Under the pieces are notes generated by a model that worked only from the letters and a program-made list of their open reading frames with translations, was not told the DNA's origin and did no database searches. This document shows, in pieces, positions 24,446 through 35,900 of a DNA stretch of 64,000 nt (position 1 is its first letter; every line of letters starts with the position of its first letter). Source of the stretch: Pseudocercospora fijiensis CIRAD86 (lineage: Eukaryota; Ascomycota; Dothideomycetes; Mycosphaerellales; Mycosphaerellaceae); the NCBI RefSeq assembly GCF_000340215.1, contig NW_006921536.1:5594283-5658282 (forward strand), given 5' to 3'. A program made the position numbers and the translations under genes.

Positions 24446-26356
24446 TTAGCTATCGAGTTTCGAGATATAGTTTAAAGTAGCTACCTGCTTCTTATACCTA
24501 GAAAGACAAATAGCTTTCTAGAAGGCAACGAGGTATAGGTAGCTAGTATCTCGGATACGAGTTATAAGTATCTACTATTACTAAATAGTTAGCTTTCTAG
24601 GTCTAGTATATAGGCTCTCGAGTACTTCCTTAAATACCCGTAATACTAGATTATTACCTTACTAACGTTAAGCGACGTTAATTTAGATAGTCTTATCGAA
24701 GAGATACTAGATATAGCGACTAAGAACGACTTTAGGGAAGTTAATTAAAGTAGGTCTACTAAAGAGCGGTCGCCTACTAATTAGAACTAACTAACGAAAG
24801 TTGCTATATATATAAATACTAAAACTACCGAACGGTATTAAGATATCGATATTAGTATCTTCTTAGTTAGCCTACGAATAGCTCGAGTCCGATTATTATC
24901 CGACTTATTATAGCCGCCTATCGATCTAATATAACTAAACTAAGTTAATTCTAGACTTTTCGCCGATTATAATATAGAAGATTAAGATCTTACTTATAAA
25001 CTCCTAGAAAGTAGAGAGTATATTTCCCTTAAGAGGAACGTACGCTTTTATAGTTAATAGTAAGTAGAAGGCGGAGTAAATAGTAGATCCCTTATAGTAC
25101 CGCTAGGAGCAATATATATAATTAGGTTATTAAGCTTATATTCTATAAGACTACTCGTATTATATTACTTCGCGAGACCTTTAATAGTAGAAAATAGTAA
25201 TTTAACAATAAAAGACTTACTAAATCTAGTTTTACTATTAATTTTTAGTAGTATTAAGACTAGAACAGTATTTCTATTAATTATCCTATTAGTATAACTA
25301 TAAATCCGGCTATACTAAACTCGCTACTCTAGCGACAAACCTATAACCTTATACTATAAGTTAGCGTCGCGATCTAGCCGAACTTCTAATAGTCTATAAT
25401 ACTATAATATACGTTCTCCTAATCTTTTATTTATCTAAGGCTATGTCGTCTAATATAAGGTATCTAGTCGTAGTCCCTATCTATCTAATAGTTAATACTA
25501 AGGTTATTTAGATCTTCCTCCTCTATTATAATTAGATATAGTAGATACGAGAAGCTTACTTACCCTTAGATTCTTCCTCTTCTTCTAGATCGTCTTACTC
25601 TTTCTTAAAGAGGTCTTTAGTAGGTATAACTATAGGAAGATAAATACCGAAGTCGTCGAAAGGATAATTTTAATTATTCTCCTAGTAATACTACTCGTAT
25701 ACTTTACGCTAAGTATAAAACTCTTTATTAGTATTATAGTTATCGTTAAGAGGATAGAGAAGGGCTAGATATTAGATATTATATAGGTAGTATAGGATAA
25801 CCTTATTATAATTATAGTCCTCGTACGTACCGTCGTTTTCTTCTAAGTTACTATATTATATAGAGAAGTAATTAATTAGCCGGGGTTTTACTCGTAGTTG
25901 TAATTTAAAGGTACTAAAGTCCTAGGAAGTTAGGAATTTAAAGAGAACTTTAATAGGTATAAGTTGCGTAAGTAGATAAGACTTAGTAAAACTAAATTTC
26001 TTAGAGCTAGTACTAAGGCAGTAAATATACCTTAGTAAAGATACCTTACCCTATATAAAAATCTCTCTAGCCTACTTACTATATCGCTTAACCTTTACCT
26101 AGTACTAAAGGAGCCGATAATCGAAGCTTTAATTAAATAGTACGAGTGCCTTAAGATAGTACTATAGAAGGCCTAAAAGCTAATTAGTAGTAAGCCTTCC
26201 ACACTAACATATCGCGCTTACCGATAAGCTTATTTCTTATCCTAGTAAGAAAGGAGACTATAGGGCGGTTAGAAATCTATAACTACGGATCTAATTCTCG
26301 AGTAATAGAGTACTACTATACTTCTCTACCTTAGTAAGGGTACCTTTTAATACTGG
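24446..26356. other. unclassified RIP-mutated repeat
   Basis: Into this the gypsy-1 stack inserted. It is strongly RIP-like (TA-rich, few CA/TG) but matches no LTR, gypsy, copia or hAT segment elsewhere in the window. On the plus strand two long frames remain readable apart from TAG and TAA stops. One covers about 24451-25320 and includes IIRLLSLYSIRLL and SLIEEILDIATKNDF segments. The other covers about 25870-26350 and includes SLNLYLVLKEPIIEALIK and KLISSKPSTLTYRAYR. They may be parts of one decayed protein. I do not recognise the family. A different transposon class or a captured gene are both possible. Confidence 0.5.
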
Positions 26357-26600
26357 TCTAGTGGGTGTGGGTTTGAAGCTGTGTTACGTCTAAAGTAAAG
26401 CTAGAGATAGTAATAGAAGCTAATAGTAATAGATTTCTAAAATTACTAAAAAAGGTAAAGATAGGAAGAGACGTAAAGCTAAGAAGATAAGATATTATAA
26501 GACTCCCCCTCTTCTTTACGTACTACTAAATTTACGCGAGGAGTACTAGATTTCTAGTATTATAATATTGTTTCGGGAATATCTTCGGCTTTCGATCTGA
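26357..26600. other. boundary strip between repeats and gene island 1
   Basis: A GT-rich stretch of about 40 bases at 26357-26396 (ctggtctagtgggtgtgggt) has ordinary TG content. It is followed by about 180 bases that are again TA-rich and RIP-like. Normal gene-space composition begins near 26580-26600. No gene seen. Confidence 0.45.
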
Positions 26601-26926
26601 TTAGACCTAGCGTCGAATGGGAGCGGCGAATCTCATACAAATGTTAGATAGTGTGGAAGCATTGCGTTCAGCTTCAGCGTAGGATTGTTTATAAAGGGAG
26701 AGAATGGCAGGATGCGAGGGGGAAGATCTGAGAGCGTGGATATGATTCGGAATCGGAATGCCTAATGGATTCCCAAACACGGGCAGATGTGCCATCTTGC
26801 TTGCTGAGGATTTACAGTCAGGTGGGGTGGGGTTACATACACAGCTTGAGCTTGAATGAACCATCCTCAGGATTTTTCTCGATATCGATCAGACAGACGC
26901 TTCTTCCTGCTCTCCCCATACATCCA

Positions 26927-29074
26927 TCAGACCTTCTTCCCACTCTCCTCATGCATCCTCACCTCTTCCGCAAACCATCCCTCCGCCTCCTGCACACTCG
27001 GATCCAACTCGCCCCGATTTGCCCTCTCATAAAGACCGGCCACAAACTCCTCCCCCCAAACAAACTCCTCCGCCTCCTTCTCCCCCATCTCGTGTCCCTC
27101 GACCAACGCGCCCTTCACGCGGATCTGCTCCTTCTCCATGCCCAAATGCCTCAGCCGTCCCCTCATCAAAACGTCCCACTCACTCCTCCGATTCACATCA
27201 AACTTTCCCTCTTCCCAGACGAGCTGGATATTCTCGCCCAAAGCCGCCAAACGGGGGAGTTTGCGGAGGTACACGACGTCGCTGGGCCAGACGTACTGTA
27301 GAGGTCCCATTTCTACGGAGTAGACCATTTGAGCCATGAGTTCGGAGGATAGCAAAGGGTAGTCTTTTTCGAGGGCGTCGTAGACCCAGTGGCCGGTGTC
27401 GGAGGAGGGGCCGAGGGCGAGCGGTTTGTGGGTGGAGGTGGAGGGGAAGATGCGGTCGGGGCCTGGGAGGGGGGGTTCGGGGGTTGCTTCGGGTTTGATG
27501 TAGGGTGATGGGGAGCGGAGGAGGGAGAGGAGGGGGTCTTGGTGGGTTTCCATTGGGAGTTCGAATGGGGCTGGCGATGGGTGTGCGGATTGTTGAAGTT
27601 TGCGGTCGTAGTGGGCAATTGCGGCGTCCAGTTCGGCGTCGGACATGAAGATGCGTTGACGGTTGTGGTTGCTTGATGTGTCGGGTGCGGCTTCACTTTC
27701 GACCAGCTCACCTGCCTGCTCAAGCTGATCTTGTAGAGCGTCACAGTCGTGCCTTCCTACCGCGCCACGAGTACAGAATTGCTTGCGGCAGTGCATGCAT
27801 GGGACATGAGTCTGCCCTCCACGTTTTGCTGTTTCTCGCGCCGCCGCCTCCAGGTGACCGTCAAGCGTGTGCTTCTTGTTCGCAGCGTATTCGCAGGGCG
27901 TGTTGGGGCAGATGAATCTTCGCTGGTCGTAAGGGACGCCTGGATACGATTGCTTGCTGGCTGGAGTGAGCTCTTCCTCGTCGTCTTCCTCTCTCTTTCT
28001 GCGTCGAGATGGAGTTTGGGGGAAGAAAGAAGGAGCGGGATCGACGAAAGGATCTTCCAGCAGTCCACTGCCGTCGATGCCAGTCACATTGCGTGACTGA
28101 CGTGCGCGAGATGACGTCTGCTGCGGCGGCGTCGTGGTCGCTGGACGCGCCTGCTGTCCGTGACGTGCGTAAAAGGCACGAACAAACTGGTGATGCTGCT
28201 GAGCTGTGATGGCGGCGGTGATCTCCTCCAAGACATCCGCATCAAGTGGCTGACTGTTTCCAGCTGCTACTCGTTGCTGCACTGGCCCGCCACGAGTAGC
28301 GACGTGGCGACCGTTGTTGACATGCAGGCCCAGAGCGCGTTCATGCTGCTGCTGCGCTTCAATGATGGCATCAATGTCGTCCTCACCGTCTCCGCTGGGT
28401 GGCTTGTCGTGTGGAGCTGTCGGACGCTTGGCAGCTGTCGCATTCTGCTGACCATATCTGGCATTGAACTCTGGAGCGAATGCTTGCCGCTGCTCCTCCG
28501 AAAGCACCGCCTGGCCACCAGTCGTGCCTGGACCACGCAAGCCCAGAGCGATCTCATGCTGCTCCTGCTCCTCAATAATCGCATCAATATCATCATCCTT
28601 CGCTTCGACAGATGCCCGTGTGTGTCGATGCGCATTCCGATGCCCATACCGCGCATTGAACTCTCTCACAAACTCCGCCTGCTCCTCCGCCGAAAGCTTC
28701 GCCTTCCCCTTTTCCTTACTCTCGCTGGTCTGGCCCTCGCCGTGCAGAATTCGAGCTTGATGCCGCCAAGCGTTATGTCCGCCATACTGGGCATTGAAAT
28801 TCTTGACATATTCCGCAATGCGACGCCGCCTCTCTTCCTCGCCCTCCTCCTCCTGCTTTCCCTCACACTGATGCCTTGTCTTACAACCTCGAGTACACCA
28901 CTTCTTTCCACAATCTTGGCATTCCACCAACTTGTATTCCTGACCCATTCTATCTCTCTCGCCTTGAGCTCGAGCCAGATGCAATTTCAGGTCTTTGGGG
29001 TAGACGGCACCGTAGTCGCAGCCTTCGACAGGGCATGCGTGGATGCGCTGCCGGTCCTTGTAGGGAGAAGGCAT
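26927..29074 (-). CDS. C2H2-like zinc-finger protein with internal FNARYG repeats, unknown function
   Basis: One uninterrupted 715-codon frame from ATG at 29074 to TGA at 26927. Two similar Cys/His modules are visible. The first (residues 14-70) has C14/C19/H32, then C52-x2-C55 with C60, C64, H68 and C70. The second (about 390-450) has C-P-N-T-P-C-E-Y, a His in D-G-H-L, then C-M-H-C, F-C-T-R-G and H-D-C. Between them an 18-residue motif recurs four times (about residues 88, 133, 201, 296) with core FNARYG and N-A-x-R-H. The spacers include two copies of DDIDAII followed by QQHE-type stretches. A basic K/R-rich patch and a charged coiled-coil-like stretch follow. The C-terminal 170 residues look folded (WVYDALEKDYPLLSSEL). 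Nuclear nucleic-acid binding is plausible but inferred. No neighbour gives a functional hint. Confidence 0.85.
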   Translation of the reverse strand: MPSPYKDRQRIHACPVEGCDYGAVYPKDLKLHLARAQGERDRMGQEYKLVECQDCGKKWCTRGCKTRHQCEGKQEEEGEEERRRRIAEYVKNFNAQYGGHNAWRHQARILHGEGQTSESKEKGKAKLSAEEQAEFVREFNARYGHRNAHRHTRASVEAKDDDIDAIIEEQEQHEIALGLRGPGTTGGQAVLSEEQRQAFAPEFNARYGQQNATAAKRPTAPHDKPPSGDGEDDIDAIIEAQQQHERALGLHVNNGRHVATRGGPVQQRVAAGNSQPLDADVLEEITAAITAQQHHQFVRAFYARHGQQARPATTTPPQQTSSRARQSRNVTGIDGSGLLEDPFVDPAPSFFPQTPSRRRKREEDDEEELTPASKQSYPGVPYDQRRFICPNTPCEYAANKKHTLDGHLEAAARETAKRGGQTHVPCMHCRKQFCTRGAVGRHDCDALQDQLEQAGELVESEAAPDTSSNHNRQRIFMSDAELDAAIAHYDRKLQQSAHPSPAPFELPMETHQDPLLSLLRSPSPYIKPEATPEPPLPGPDRIFPSTSTHKPLALGPSSDTGHWVYDALEKDYPLLSSELMAQMVYSVEMGPLQYVWPSDVVYLRKLPRLAALGENIQLVWEEGKFDVNRRSEWDVLMRGRLRHLGMEKEQIRVKGALVEGHEMGEKEAEEFVWGEEFVAGLYERANRGELDPSVQEAEGWFAEEVRMHEESGKKV

Positions 29075-30444
29075 TTTTGTGTGTCGAGTCGTTGCATCGA
29101 TGTTGGTGGGGATGGGCTTCGAGTGGAGATGTTTTGGTCTTCTTCTGCTTCATCGGAAGGTGCGAGATGTTTTTGGTTGCCATGGTGATGTTTTGCTTCT
29201 GAGACTTCAGAATTCACCGGAGCGGAGAGGTGAGTTCACGGGCTTGCTGGAAGGACCGCGACTTCACATGCTGATCGGAGAAGGTGACAATGTGCTAGCC
29301 TGTGCGAGGGCGTTGCTGTGAATCGATATGGTATCCACACCTCATTCGCTGTGCTTTCACCACTTCGCCCTCCATCACACCAGTCGATGAGAGCCAGCAG
29401 CTTTGCTTCATCCAAGTACGAACGGCACGCGTGGTCCACGGATCATGTAAACGGCATCATCGCTCCAAGCCCCAACATCCCATGTCCTGCTTCGTAGTGA
29501 AGAAGCTTCAACCTCTGCATGCAAGTTGAAGAACTGATTTGCTTCTTCCTGATCAGGAAGGGCTTTCGACGCTTCCATGCTTGGCTTGAGCCTGCCATAA
29601 CGCGATCAAGAATGCTACAAAGGCGCTGAAGCTGCGCCAGTGCTGAGCGATATCGTTCGCAGCCCTTTCGTAGTTTGGAATGACAAGAGGGACAGACTGG
29701 GTACTTCCAGCCGACTCAAAGGCGAATGTTTATTTGCACAAATGTGGCCTTTAGCAGCACCAGCACTCAAGAAGTCAACGACCCCGAATGAATATTCTTG
29801 ACCATCTCGCCATCCAATCGGCATGTATGGTGAGCATTGAAATTTCTCTGCCAGTGTGGCCATGGTGGTCAGCCTGCCTGTTGTAGGTGCCAAGGACGGC
29901 ACAATGAAAGTTGCAGAACAATGCATGGTGCAGAGTTCTTTGTTTTTGCGGTAAAGAAAGCCAGGAACGAGAGGACCAGGGAGGGAGCGAGAATGTGAAA
30001 GATACCTTGGAAGTCACGGTGCGAAGGAGTCTCATCGATAACACTGAGAAGGTGGCCTCGCCAGAATCAATGCAGCAGGGCTTTGATTCGTCATCCTATG
30101 GAGCTCAGCTTGACCATTCCGCCATCATAGGTCGGTTTCGTTGACATCCAGATCCCAACGCCAGAGAGATATTAAGTCCATCGAGTCATGCAAGTCCAGC
30201 CAAAAAGAAAACTCTCTCCTGCTCGAGTCGCTCCAAAAAGGTCCGGCCAGTCTCTCGTGTATTTCGTATCCCATCCCGGCCCGCCCTAGTGCTTTTGATG
30301 ATGTCAATCCTAGTTTCTGCGGAACGATGATTTGAACTTCGAGGTTATTGGAGCGCTAGAGACGAAGTCGCGTTCCAGCTCTGCTCTTCGCCCCACTGTT
30401 TCGATATAGGATCCTCGATGGTGTTGCATGCCAGCTGAAGAGCC
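29075..30444. other. intergenic region, no supported gene
   Basis: About 1.37 kb of normal composition between the zinc-finger gene, whose promoter should lie at its left end, and the small gene at 30445. Several short overlapping frames (up to 103 codons) occur on both strands, but none has a recognisable motif or a convincing exon structure. Nothing further seen. Confidence 0.5.
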
Positions 30445-30942
30445 TTAATCGTCGCGTGAGCGCTTCGTCAAGCCATCGCCATGCGCGTTCGCATCCTCAG
30501 CATGTCGCTTGTTCACGCCAGAAGACTTGGGCATGGGCTGCTGCTTGGCTGCCGGGCGGACCCTAGCCTTCGTCGGCGTTACATCGTACAGCTCATCCTC
30601 GTCATCTTCCCACAGCGAAGTCTGTTCTGGCGTCTCGCCTTCTGGTCTGACGAGATCGACAACGTCGTCCGTTGGTCGAGTGCAGCTGCGTAGATCCCAG
30701 TTGGTAGCCCAGGCCCAGTCGCACGGGAACGTGGAGAAGACCTTTTGCTGTATGACGGCTTCGGAGTGCAGAATAAAGAGTCGCGTGCCAGGCACGACGG
30801 TTCCGGAGGCTCCATTCGGATACTTCATCGGCATTGGGGCAACGACCAGAACTTCTGGCGAGAAGTTGGCGCGAGCGGCCTCGCTGATGAAGTGGCTCAC
30901 TTCGATGCGAAGAGACTCGAAGGTGTAGATCATGGAATCCAT
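30445..30942 (-). CDS. hypothetical protein, 165 aa, 5' end uncertain
   Basis: ATG at 30942, stop at 30445. The N-terminal 90 residues look like a compact fold (FESLRIEVSHFISEAARANF, then P-G-T-R-L-F-I-L-H-S-E and F-P-C-D-W-A-W-A-T-N-W-D-L-R). The C-terminal 70 are acidic then basic: a W-E-D-D-E-D-E-L run, Lys/Pro/Gln, and a terminal K-R-S-R-D-D that could be a nuclear signal. The same frame is open upstream to about 31050 without an ATG. Another frame with FYLDFFVGIRHATHTHC is open to about 31140, so an upstream exon is possible. A splice from a weak GTCGGC donor would join the frames, but I cannot place a start. I do not recognise the family. Confidence 0.5.
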   Translation of the reverse strand: MDSMIYTFESLRIEVSHFISEAARANFSPEVLVVAPMPMKYPNGASGTVVPGTRLFILHSEAVIQQKVFSTFPCDWAWATNWDLRSCTRPTDDVVDLVRPEGETPEQTSLWEDDEDELYDVTPTKARVRPAAKQQPMPKSSGVNKRHAEDANAHGDGLTKRSRDD

Positions 30943-31328
30943 GTTGAGCAGATAGACAGAGGGGCTCTCGACACAGTGATATTGACAGCGGCCAAAGTTG
31001 ACTCGCTTTCGATGTAGCAGTGGGTGTGCGTTGCGTGGCGGATGCCGACGAAGAAGTCAAGATAGAAATTCGATCGCAAGGTGTGGGAGAGTATGTCTTT
31101 GGAAAAGGAAGTCAAGCATGGTGTCGGAAGATATCCAGGGTCCAGAAGTCACGTGGTGGCGAGTGAATGACTGAGGAAGGCGCGCATAGTCACTCGAGTT
31201 TGGCGAGCCGTGCTCTGATGAAGCATAATGAGGTCGCATTCACATCTCACCAGAACCAGCATCCGCTATGGGTATCCAGAAGCCAGGGAGGGCTTGGAGC
31301 AAATGGCTTTGCATTCGGGTCTATTTAT

Positions 31329-32552
31329 CTACTCCAGTACAATGTACTTTCTCAAATGCTCGGGCACAGCATCGAGCAGCTTCTTGCTTTCCAACCACTT
31401 CTTGCTGAAGAGGCGATCCGCATATCTGTAAGCACCATCGCACAAGATAGTCACGACGGTATGGCCTGGTCCCATCTTCTCTGCAACATCCTTTGCAGCG
31501 GCGACGTTCAAGCATGATGACGCTCCAAGGTAGAGACCTTCTTCATCCAGGCATCGGTAGACCATTTCTATGCTCTTCTCGTCGGCAATGTGCAGAGCGC
31601 CGTCAAGCAGGTCGATGTCCGGCTTGAGATTGTCTGTTACGCGACCTTGACCGATACCTTCGGTGATGGATGAGCCACTTCGGTCGATGAGCTTGCCGCC
31701 AGATGAGATGTATGTGTAGAGGACTGATCCAGGAGGGTCGGCGAGATAGCACTTGACGCGGCCATTGGACACAGTTTTGAGGTAGCGCGTCATGCCTGCG
31801 ATAGTACCGGCGGTCCCAGATGCGCAAGTGAAAGCATCGATTTTGCCTTCCGTCTGCGCCCAGATCTCGGGTCCGGTGGTCTCAATGTGTGCCTGTCTGT
31901 TGGCGGTGTTGTCGAACTGATTAGTCCAGACTGCATTTTCTAGTCTCTCTGCATGTCGCTTGGCCTGGTGATTGTAGTTCTCTGGGTTGTCGAATGCCAC
32001 AGCAGGCACAGGATATACCTCAGCACCAAGCAGTCTCAGGAGATCTATCTTGCCCTGCGACTGGGTATTCGGCATGTAGATGACCAGCTTGTAGCCTTTG
32101 CTTCTGCACACATGCGCCAAACCAATGCCAGTATTGCCAGCCGTTCCTTCCACCACAGTTCCACCAGGTCGCAGCAGTCCCTTCTCTTCGGCATCTTTCA
32201 CCACGTATAGAGCCGCTCGGTCTTTCACTGATCCACCAGGATTCTGAAATTCTGCTTTGCCCAGCACTTCGCATCCAGTCTCGGCAGATATCTTATTCAA
32301 GCGAATGAGAGGCGTGTTGCCGATAGCTGAGGCGCTGTTTATCAGTCTCAGCGATTACACTGCATGATGGGCAGGCCTGTGCTTACCAGAGACAAGACCA
32401 TCCTTTGCGACTCTCTGCGCCTTGGAGATCTCGATGTGCCTGGAAGCCATGCTGTCGATCTTGGAAGCGTCAATCGTTGATGCCTGCCGTATGCCTATGC
32501 CTCTCACTACTGCAGGCTTCGATATTGCCCGCAATGCTGTTCTTGCGAACAT
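31329..32552 (-). CDS. cysteine synthase-like PLP enzyme, probably mitochondrial
   Basis: Two exons, 32552-32387 and 32326-31329, giving 387 aa. The intron (60 bp) has a GTAAGC donor and a CCTCAG acceptor; using it restores the family motif [10 protein letters not shown] (residues 56-65). This is a fold-type II PLP enzyme of the cysteine synthase family, which makes cysteine from O-acetylserine (or O-acetylhomoserine-type substrates) and sulfide. The PLP lysine is K90 in GGSVKDRAA. The substrate loop reads T-A-G-N-T-G (117-122), where bacterial enzymes have T-S-G-N-T-G. The PLP-phosphate loop is G-T-A-G-T ([10 protein letters not shown]). The first 25 residues are Arg/Ala/Ser-rich without acids ([20 protein letters not shown]), a good mitochondrial presequence. 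Length and sequence style fit the yeast Mcy1/YGR012W group (about 390 aa). Start chosen as the first Met giving a presequence; an in-frame ATG 33 codons upstream exists. Confidence 0.93.
32327..32386 (-). other. intron of the cysteine synthase-like gene (60 bp)
   Basis: Donor GTAAGC (minus strand at 32386), a CTGAGAC/CTGATAA branch-like region, acceptor CCTCAG ending at 32327. An alternative upstream AG (AAACAG) would shift the frame and lose the NTPLIRL motif. Confidence 0.9.
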
Positions 32553-32907
32553 TGTGCCTGCTGCTTCCGATGGCGCCAAAATGCAGGTGAATGCGATCTT
32601 CAGAGGCAGGCTACATTGAGTTTCGGCAAAAGCGGGACGGAGTGGCGTCATTGGTTGCAGGGTCTTTCGCGGGTTCTCTGTTTACGCGTGGAGTAAACAA
32701 ATCCTCGACAGTGACAACCAACATCAACGACCGTATCATACACAACGCCCGGCGCCCAGCAATACCTTGAACGAAGTCGCAATATACCAGCGCACTCACA
32801 CCGCTTGATCGGGGTTATTGCAGACGGAATTCTGCTCGCAGTCCACACAAGGGCACTTGCGACGACAAAAAGCACCCAGCGACGCCAACAACAAACAGAC
32901 CACCGAC
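32553..32907. promoter_or_regulatory. shared divergent promoter region
   Basis: Only 355 bp separate the ATG of the cysteine synthase-like gene (minus) from the ATG of the condensin gene (plus), so both promoters must lie here or overlap. No clear TATA box. The condensin-proximal half contains CA-rich leader sequence just upstream of its ATG. Co-regulation is inference. Confidence 0.6.
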
Positions 32908-35900
32908 ATGCCCGGACGAGTCGCAAGCGGTCGTCGAACCGTCTCATCAAAAGCGAGCGCCAAATCCCTGCGGAACTCATCCCACGATACCGAAATACCA
33001 GACGAAGGCGCAGATTCGTCCCTCCGCCAAGCGATATGCATCGTGTTCGCAGATGCGCAGAAGTCTACCGCGGGACACAGAAAGGCGACGATCAGTTTGC
33101 GGAAAGTGCAGGAAGCATGTTGCTACGAGCCAGTGAACGCGAAGAAAGGAAAGCAGAGTGAGGACTTTGAGGAAGATGATTTCAATCGCGAAGTTCTTCG
33201 CTGCGTGTTGCGCATTCTCCCAGTCAAGAAGGCAGAGCCGGTGGGAGATCGCGTGGTACGTTTCTTAGGCACTTTCCTAAACGCTGCGAGTGGCAAGGAT
33301 ATCGAGATTGCTCAGCAAGATGAAGATATGGAGGAAGGTGTACTGCTAGAGACACCAACAACGCGACTTACAACACAGCTGCTGGAGATGCTTGTGCCTT
33401 TGATGCGCGCCAAGGATAAGACGATCAGATTCCGTGCGACCCAAATCACCAGTCACGTCATCAACAGTCTCGATACGCTGGACGATAATGTCTTCCACAA
33501 GCTGAGGCAGGAGCTGTTGAAGCGCATTCATGATAAGGAAGCGCCGGTACGGCTGCAAGCTGTGTACGGTCTAGGCCGACTGGCGCAAGAGGTAGATGCC
33601 GACGAGGAGGAAGATTCTGATTCCGAGGACGATGGTGCGAAGACTGTCTTGACAAAGCTCCTCAATGTCCTCCAAAACGACCCATCAGCAGAAGTGCGAC
33701 GGAACCTCCTGCTCAATCTACCCATAACAAAGCAGACGCTACCATATCTTTTGGAGCGAGCAAGAGATTCAGATGCGACCACGCGAAAGGCATTGTACGG
33801 AAAGCTGCTACCTGCTCTCGGCGACTTCAGGCATCTGAGCTTGTCGCATCGAGACAAGCTGCTTCGTTGGGGCCTCCGCGACCGAGACGAGAACGTACGC
33901 AAATCGACTGCGCGTCTCTTTTGCGAAAGATGGATTGAGGACTGCGCCGCTCTTCCTGCTGCACAAGCTGCTGAGCAGGAAGATGGCGAGATCAAGCCAG
34001 CTGATCAAGCCGCTGTACCTTCCTTGGACGCTCTACTGGAACTGCTAGAGCGCATCGATGTCATGAATAACGGCAATGAAGGAGGAATTGCACTTGTCGC
34101 CATGCGCGAGTTCTGGGAGGCACGGCCTGACTATGTCAGCTACGTCTCCTTTCCCGATACTTTCTGGGAAGATCTATCTCCAGAATTGGCCTTCGTTGCC
34201 CGCACCTTCAACGAGTACTGCCGCAACTCGACTTCCGGCCCTCGCGACTTGACAGCGCTTGCTGATGAGAAGCTTCCTGAGGTGACCAAGTTCGGCTTCC
34301 TCCTCGAGCGAGAAATACAGAAACTGGTCCAGGCCACGATCGCGACAGCCGCCACGGAAGACGAAGATGCGGAAGAAGAACTTGCACAACGCGAGTTCGT
34401 GGTAGAGAACATGCTCCAGATGTCCCTCACCTTCGACTACAGCGATGAGGTTGGACGCAGGAAGGTACTTGGTCTTATGCGAGAGGCGCTTTCATTAGCA
34501 GACCTTCCGGAGGAGGTCACTCGTCTTGTGGTTGAGAATCTGCGCCTCGTCTGCGGTCAGAATGCTACTGGCGAGCGCGAATTCTGCAGTCATGTCTTGG
34601 AAGCCATTGCCGAAGTTCACGATACCATCATGGGCGACGTTGACGATGAGCCCGACAGTACTGAAGAAAGCTTCCATTCTGCTAATTCTGAGATCGATGT
34701 TGACGATGACACGATCGTGGTCGCAATGAAGAAGGCGAAAAAGCAGGCTGATCAGGATCCCGAAGCAGCGGAGCAGAAAATTGTCAAGGAGATTATGGTC
34801 AACATGAAGTGCCTCCACATTGCCTTGTGCATGTTACAAAACGTGCAGTGCGACTTGGAGGAGAATCCACACTTGGTCACGATGCTCAACAACCTGGTTG
34901 TGCCTGCTGTGAGAAGTCAAGAGGCACCGATTCGAGAACGTGGCCTCATGTGTCTTGGACTGTGCTGCTTGCTCGGAAAGGTAAGATGGGAGCCGTTCAT
35001 TACGATGATCGAGACGTATACTGACGAATTTCTACAGAGGGTTGCGCAGGAGAATCTGACGCTCTTCCTGCACTGCTTCAACAAGGGCTCGCCAACACTG
35101 CAAGCGACGGCGCTACAGATCATCACCGACATCCTGATCGTCCACCCTACACTGCTTGCTGCTCCCGAGGGCGATGAATGTGGTCCATTAAGCGATCATC
35201 TCAAGCCTCTGCTGAAGGCATACAGGTCCTCAATCAGATCTGAGGCCCCAGAAGTTCAAGCGATTGGCGCTTCGGCTTTGTCGAAGGTGATGCTACAGCG
35301 CCTGGTCACCGACACAGATCTGCTTCGACAACTCGTGGTATCTTACTTCGATCCAGACACAAAGAACAATGCTTCCCTTCGCCAGAGCTTGTCGTACTTT
35401 TTGCCGGTGTACTGTCATTCGCGAACAGAGAACGCAATGCGCATGGCTGAAGTCGCGACAAGTGTCATTTCGAAGCTGCAGACGATCGAGACTGCGCTTC
35501 GTGATGACGATGACGAAGATGCCGACCCAGAGGCAGCTGATAATCTCATCTCTCTGACAGCTGTGGCCAATATGCTCCTTGACTGGACCGACCCAAGGAA
35601 GGTTCACGGCTTCAGTGAGGCTGTCAACGATGCTGCCGTCGCAAGAGGCGCCGGCGAGACACACTACGTCCTAGCTGAGAGCATCCTCGACCGCCTCGTC
35701 GTCAAGCCAGATAAGGAGAAGAAGGTCCTATTCAGTATGCTCAACAAGCTCCACCTCCCAGCTGGCGGCGCACACCGCGATCGACTCGATGCAATCCTCA
35801 AGCTCATCGCCGAAGTCGAAGACGTCAAAGCTGCGACTGATGCGACGAGCAAGAACGTCCTGAAGAAGCTCCAGGCTACACTGCTCAAACACATGCACGA

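Noticed and set aside
26607..26864. 85-codon minus-strand frame downstream of the zinc-finger gene
   Set aside because: No motif, low-complexity start, and a position expected for a 3' UTR.
28160..29188. 342-codon open frame on the plus strand opposite the zinc-finger gene
   Set aside because: It is a shadow of the 715-codon minus-strand gene: Leu/Ser-rich with no domain, and it overlaps the conserved finger modules of the real frame. Other frames in 27.0-29.2 kb are rejected for the same reason.
29615..30044. Overlapping minus-strand frames of 103 and 89 codons
   Set aside because: Two different frames over the same bases, no recognisable motif and no convincing splice pattern.
30930..31239. 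Upstream exon of the 165-aa gene
   Set aside because: No GT donor lies before the in-frame TGA in the ATG-bearing frame, and the other open frame has no start codon. Mentioned as a possibility only.
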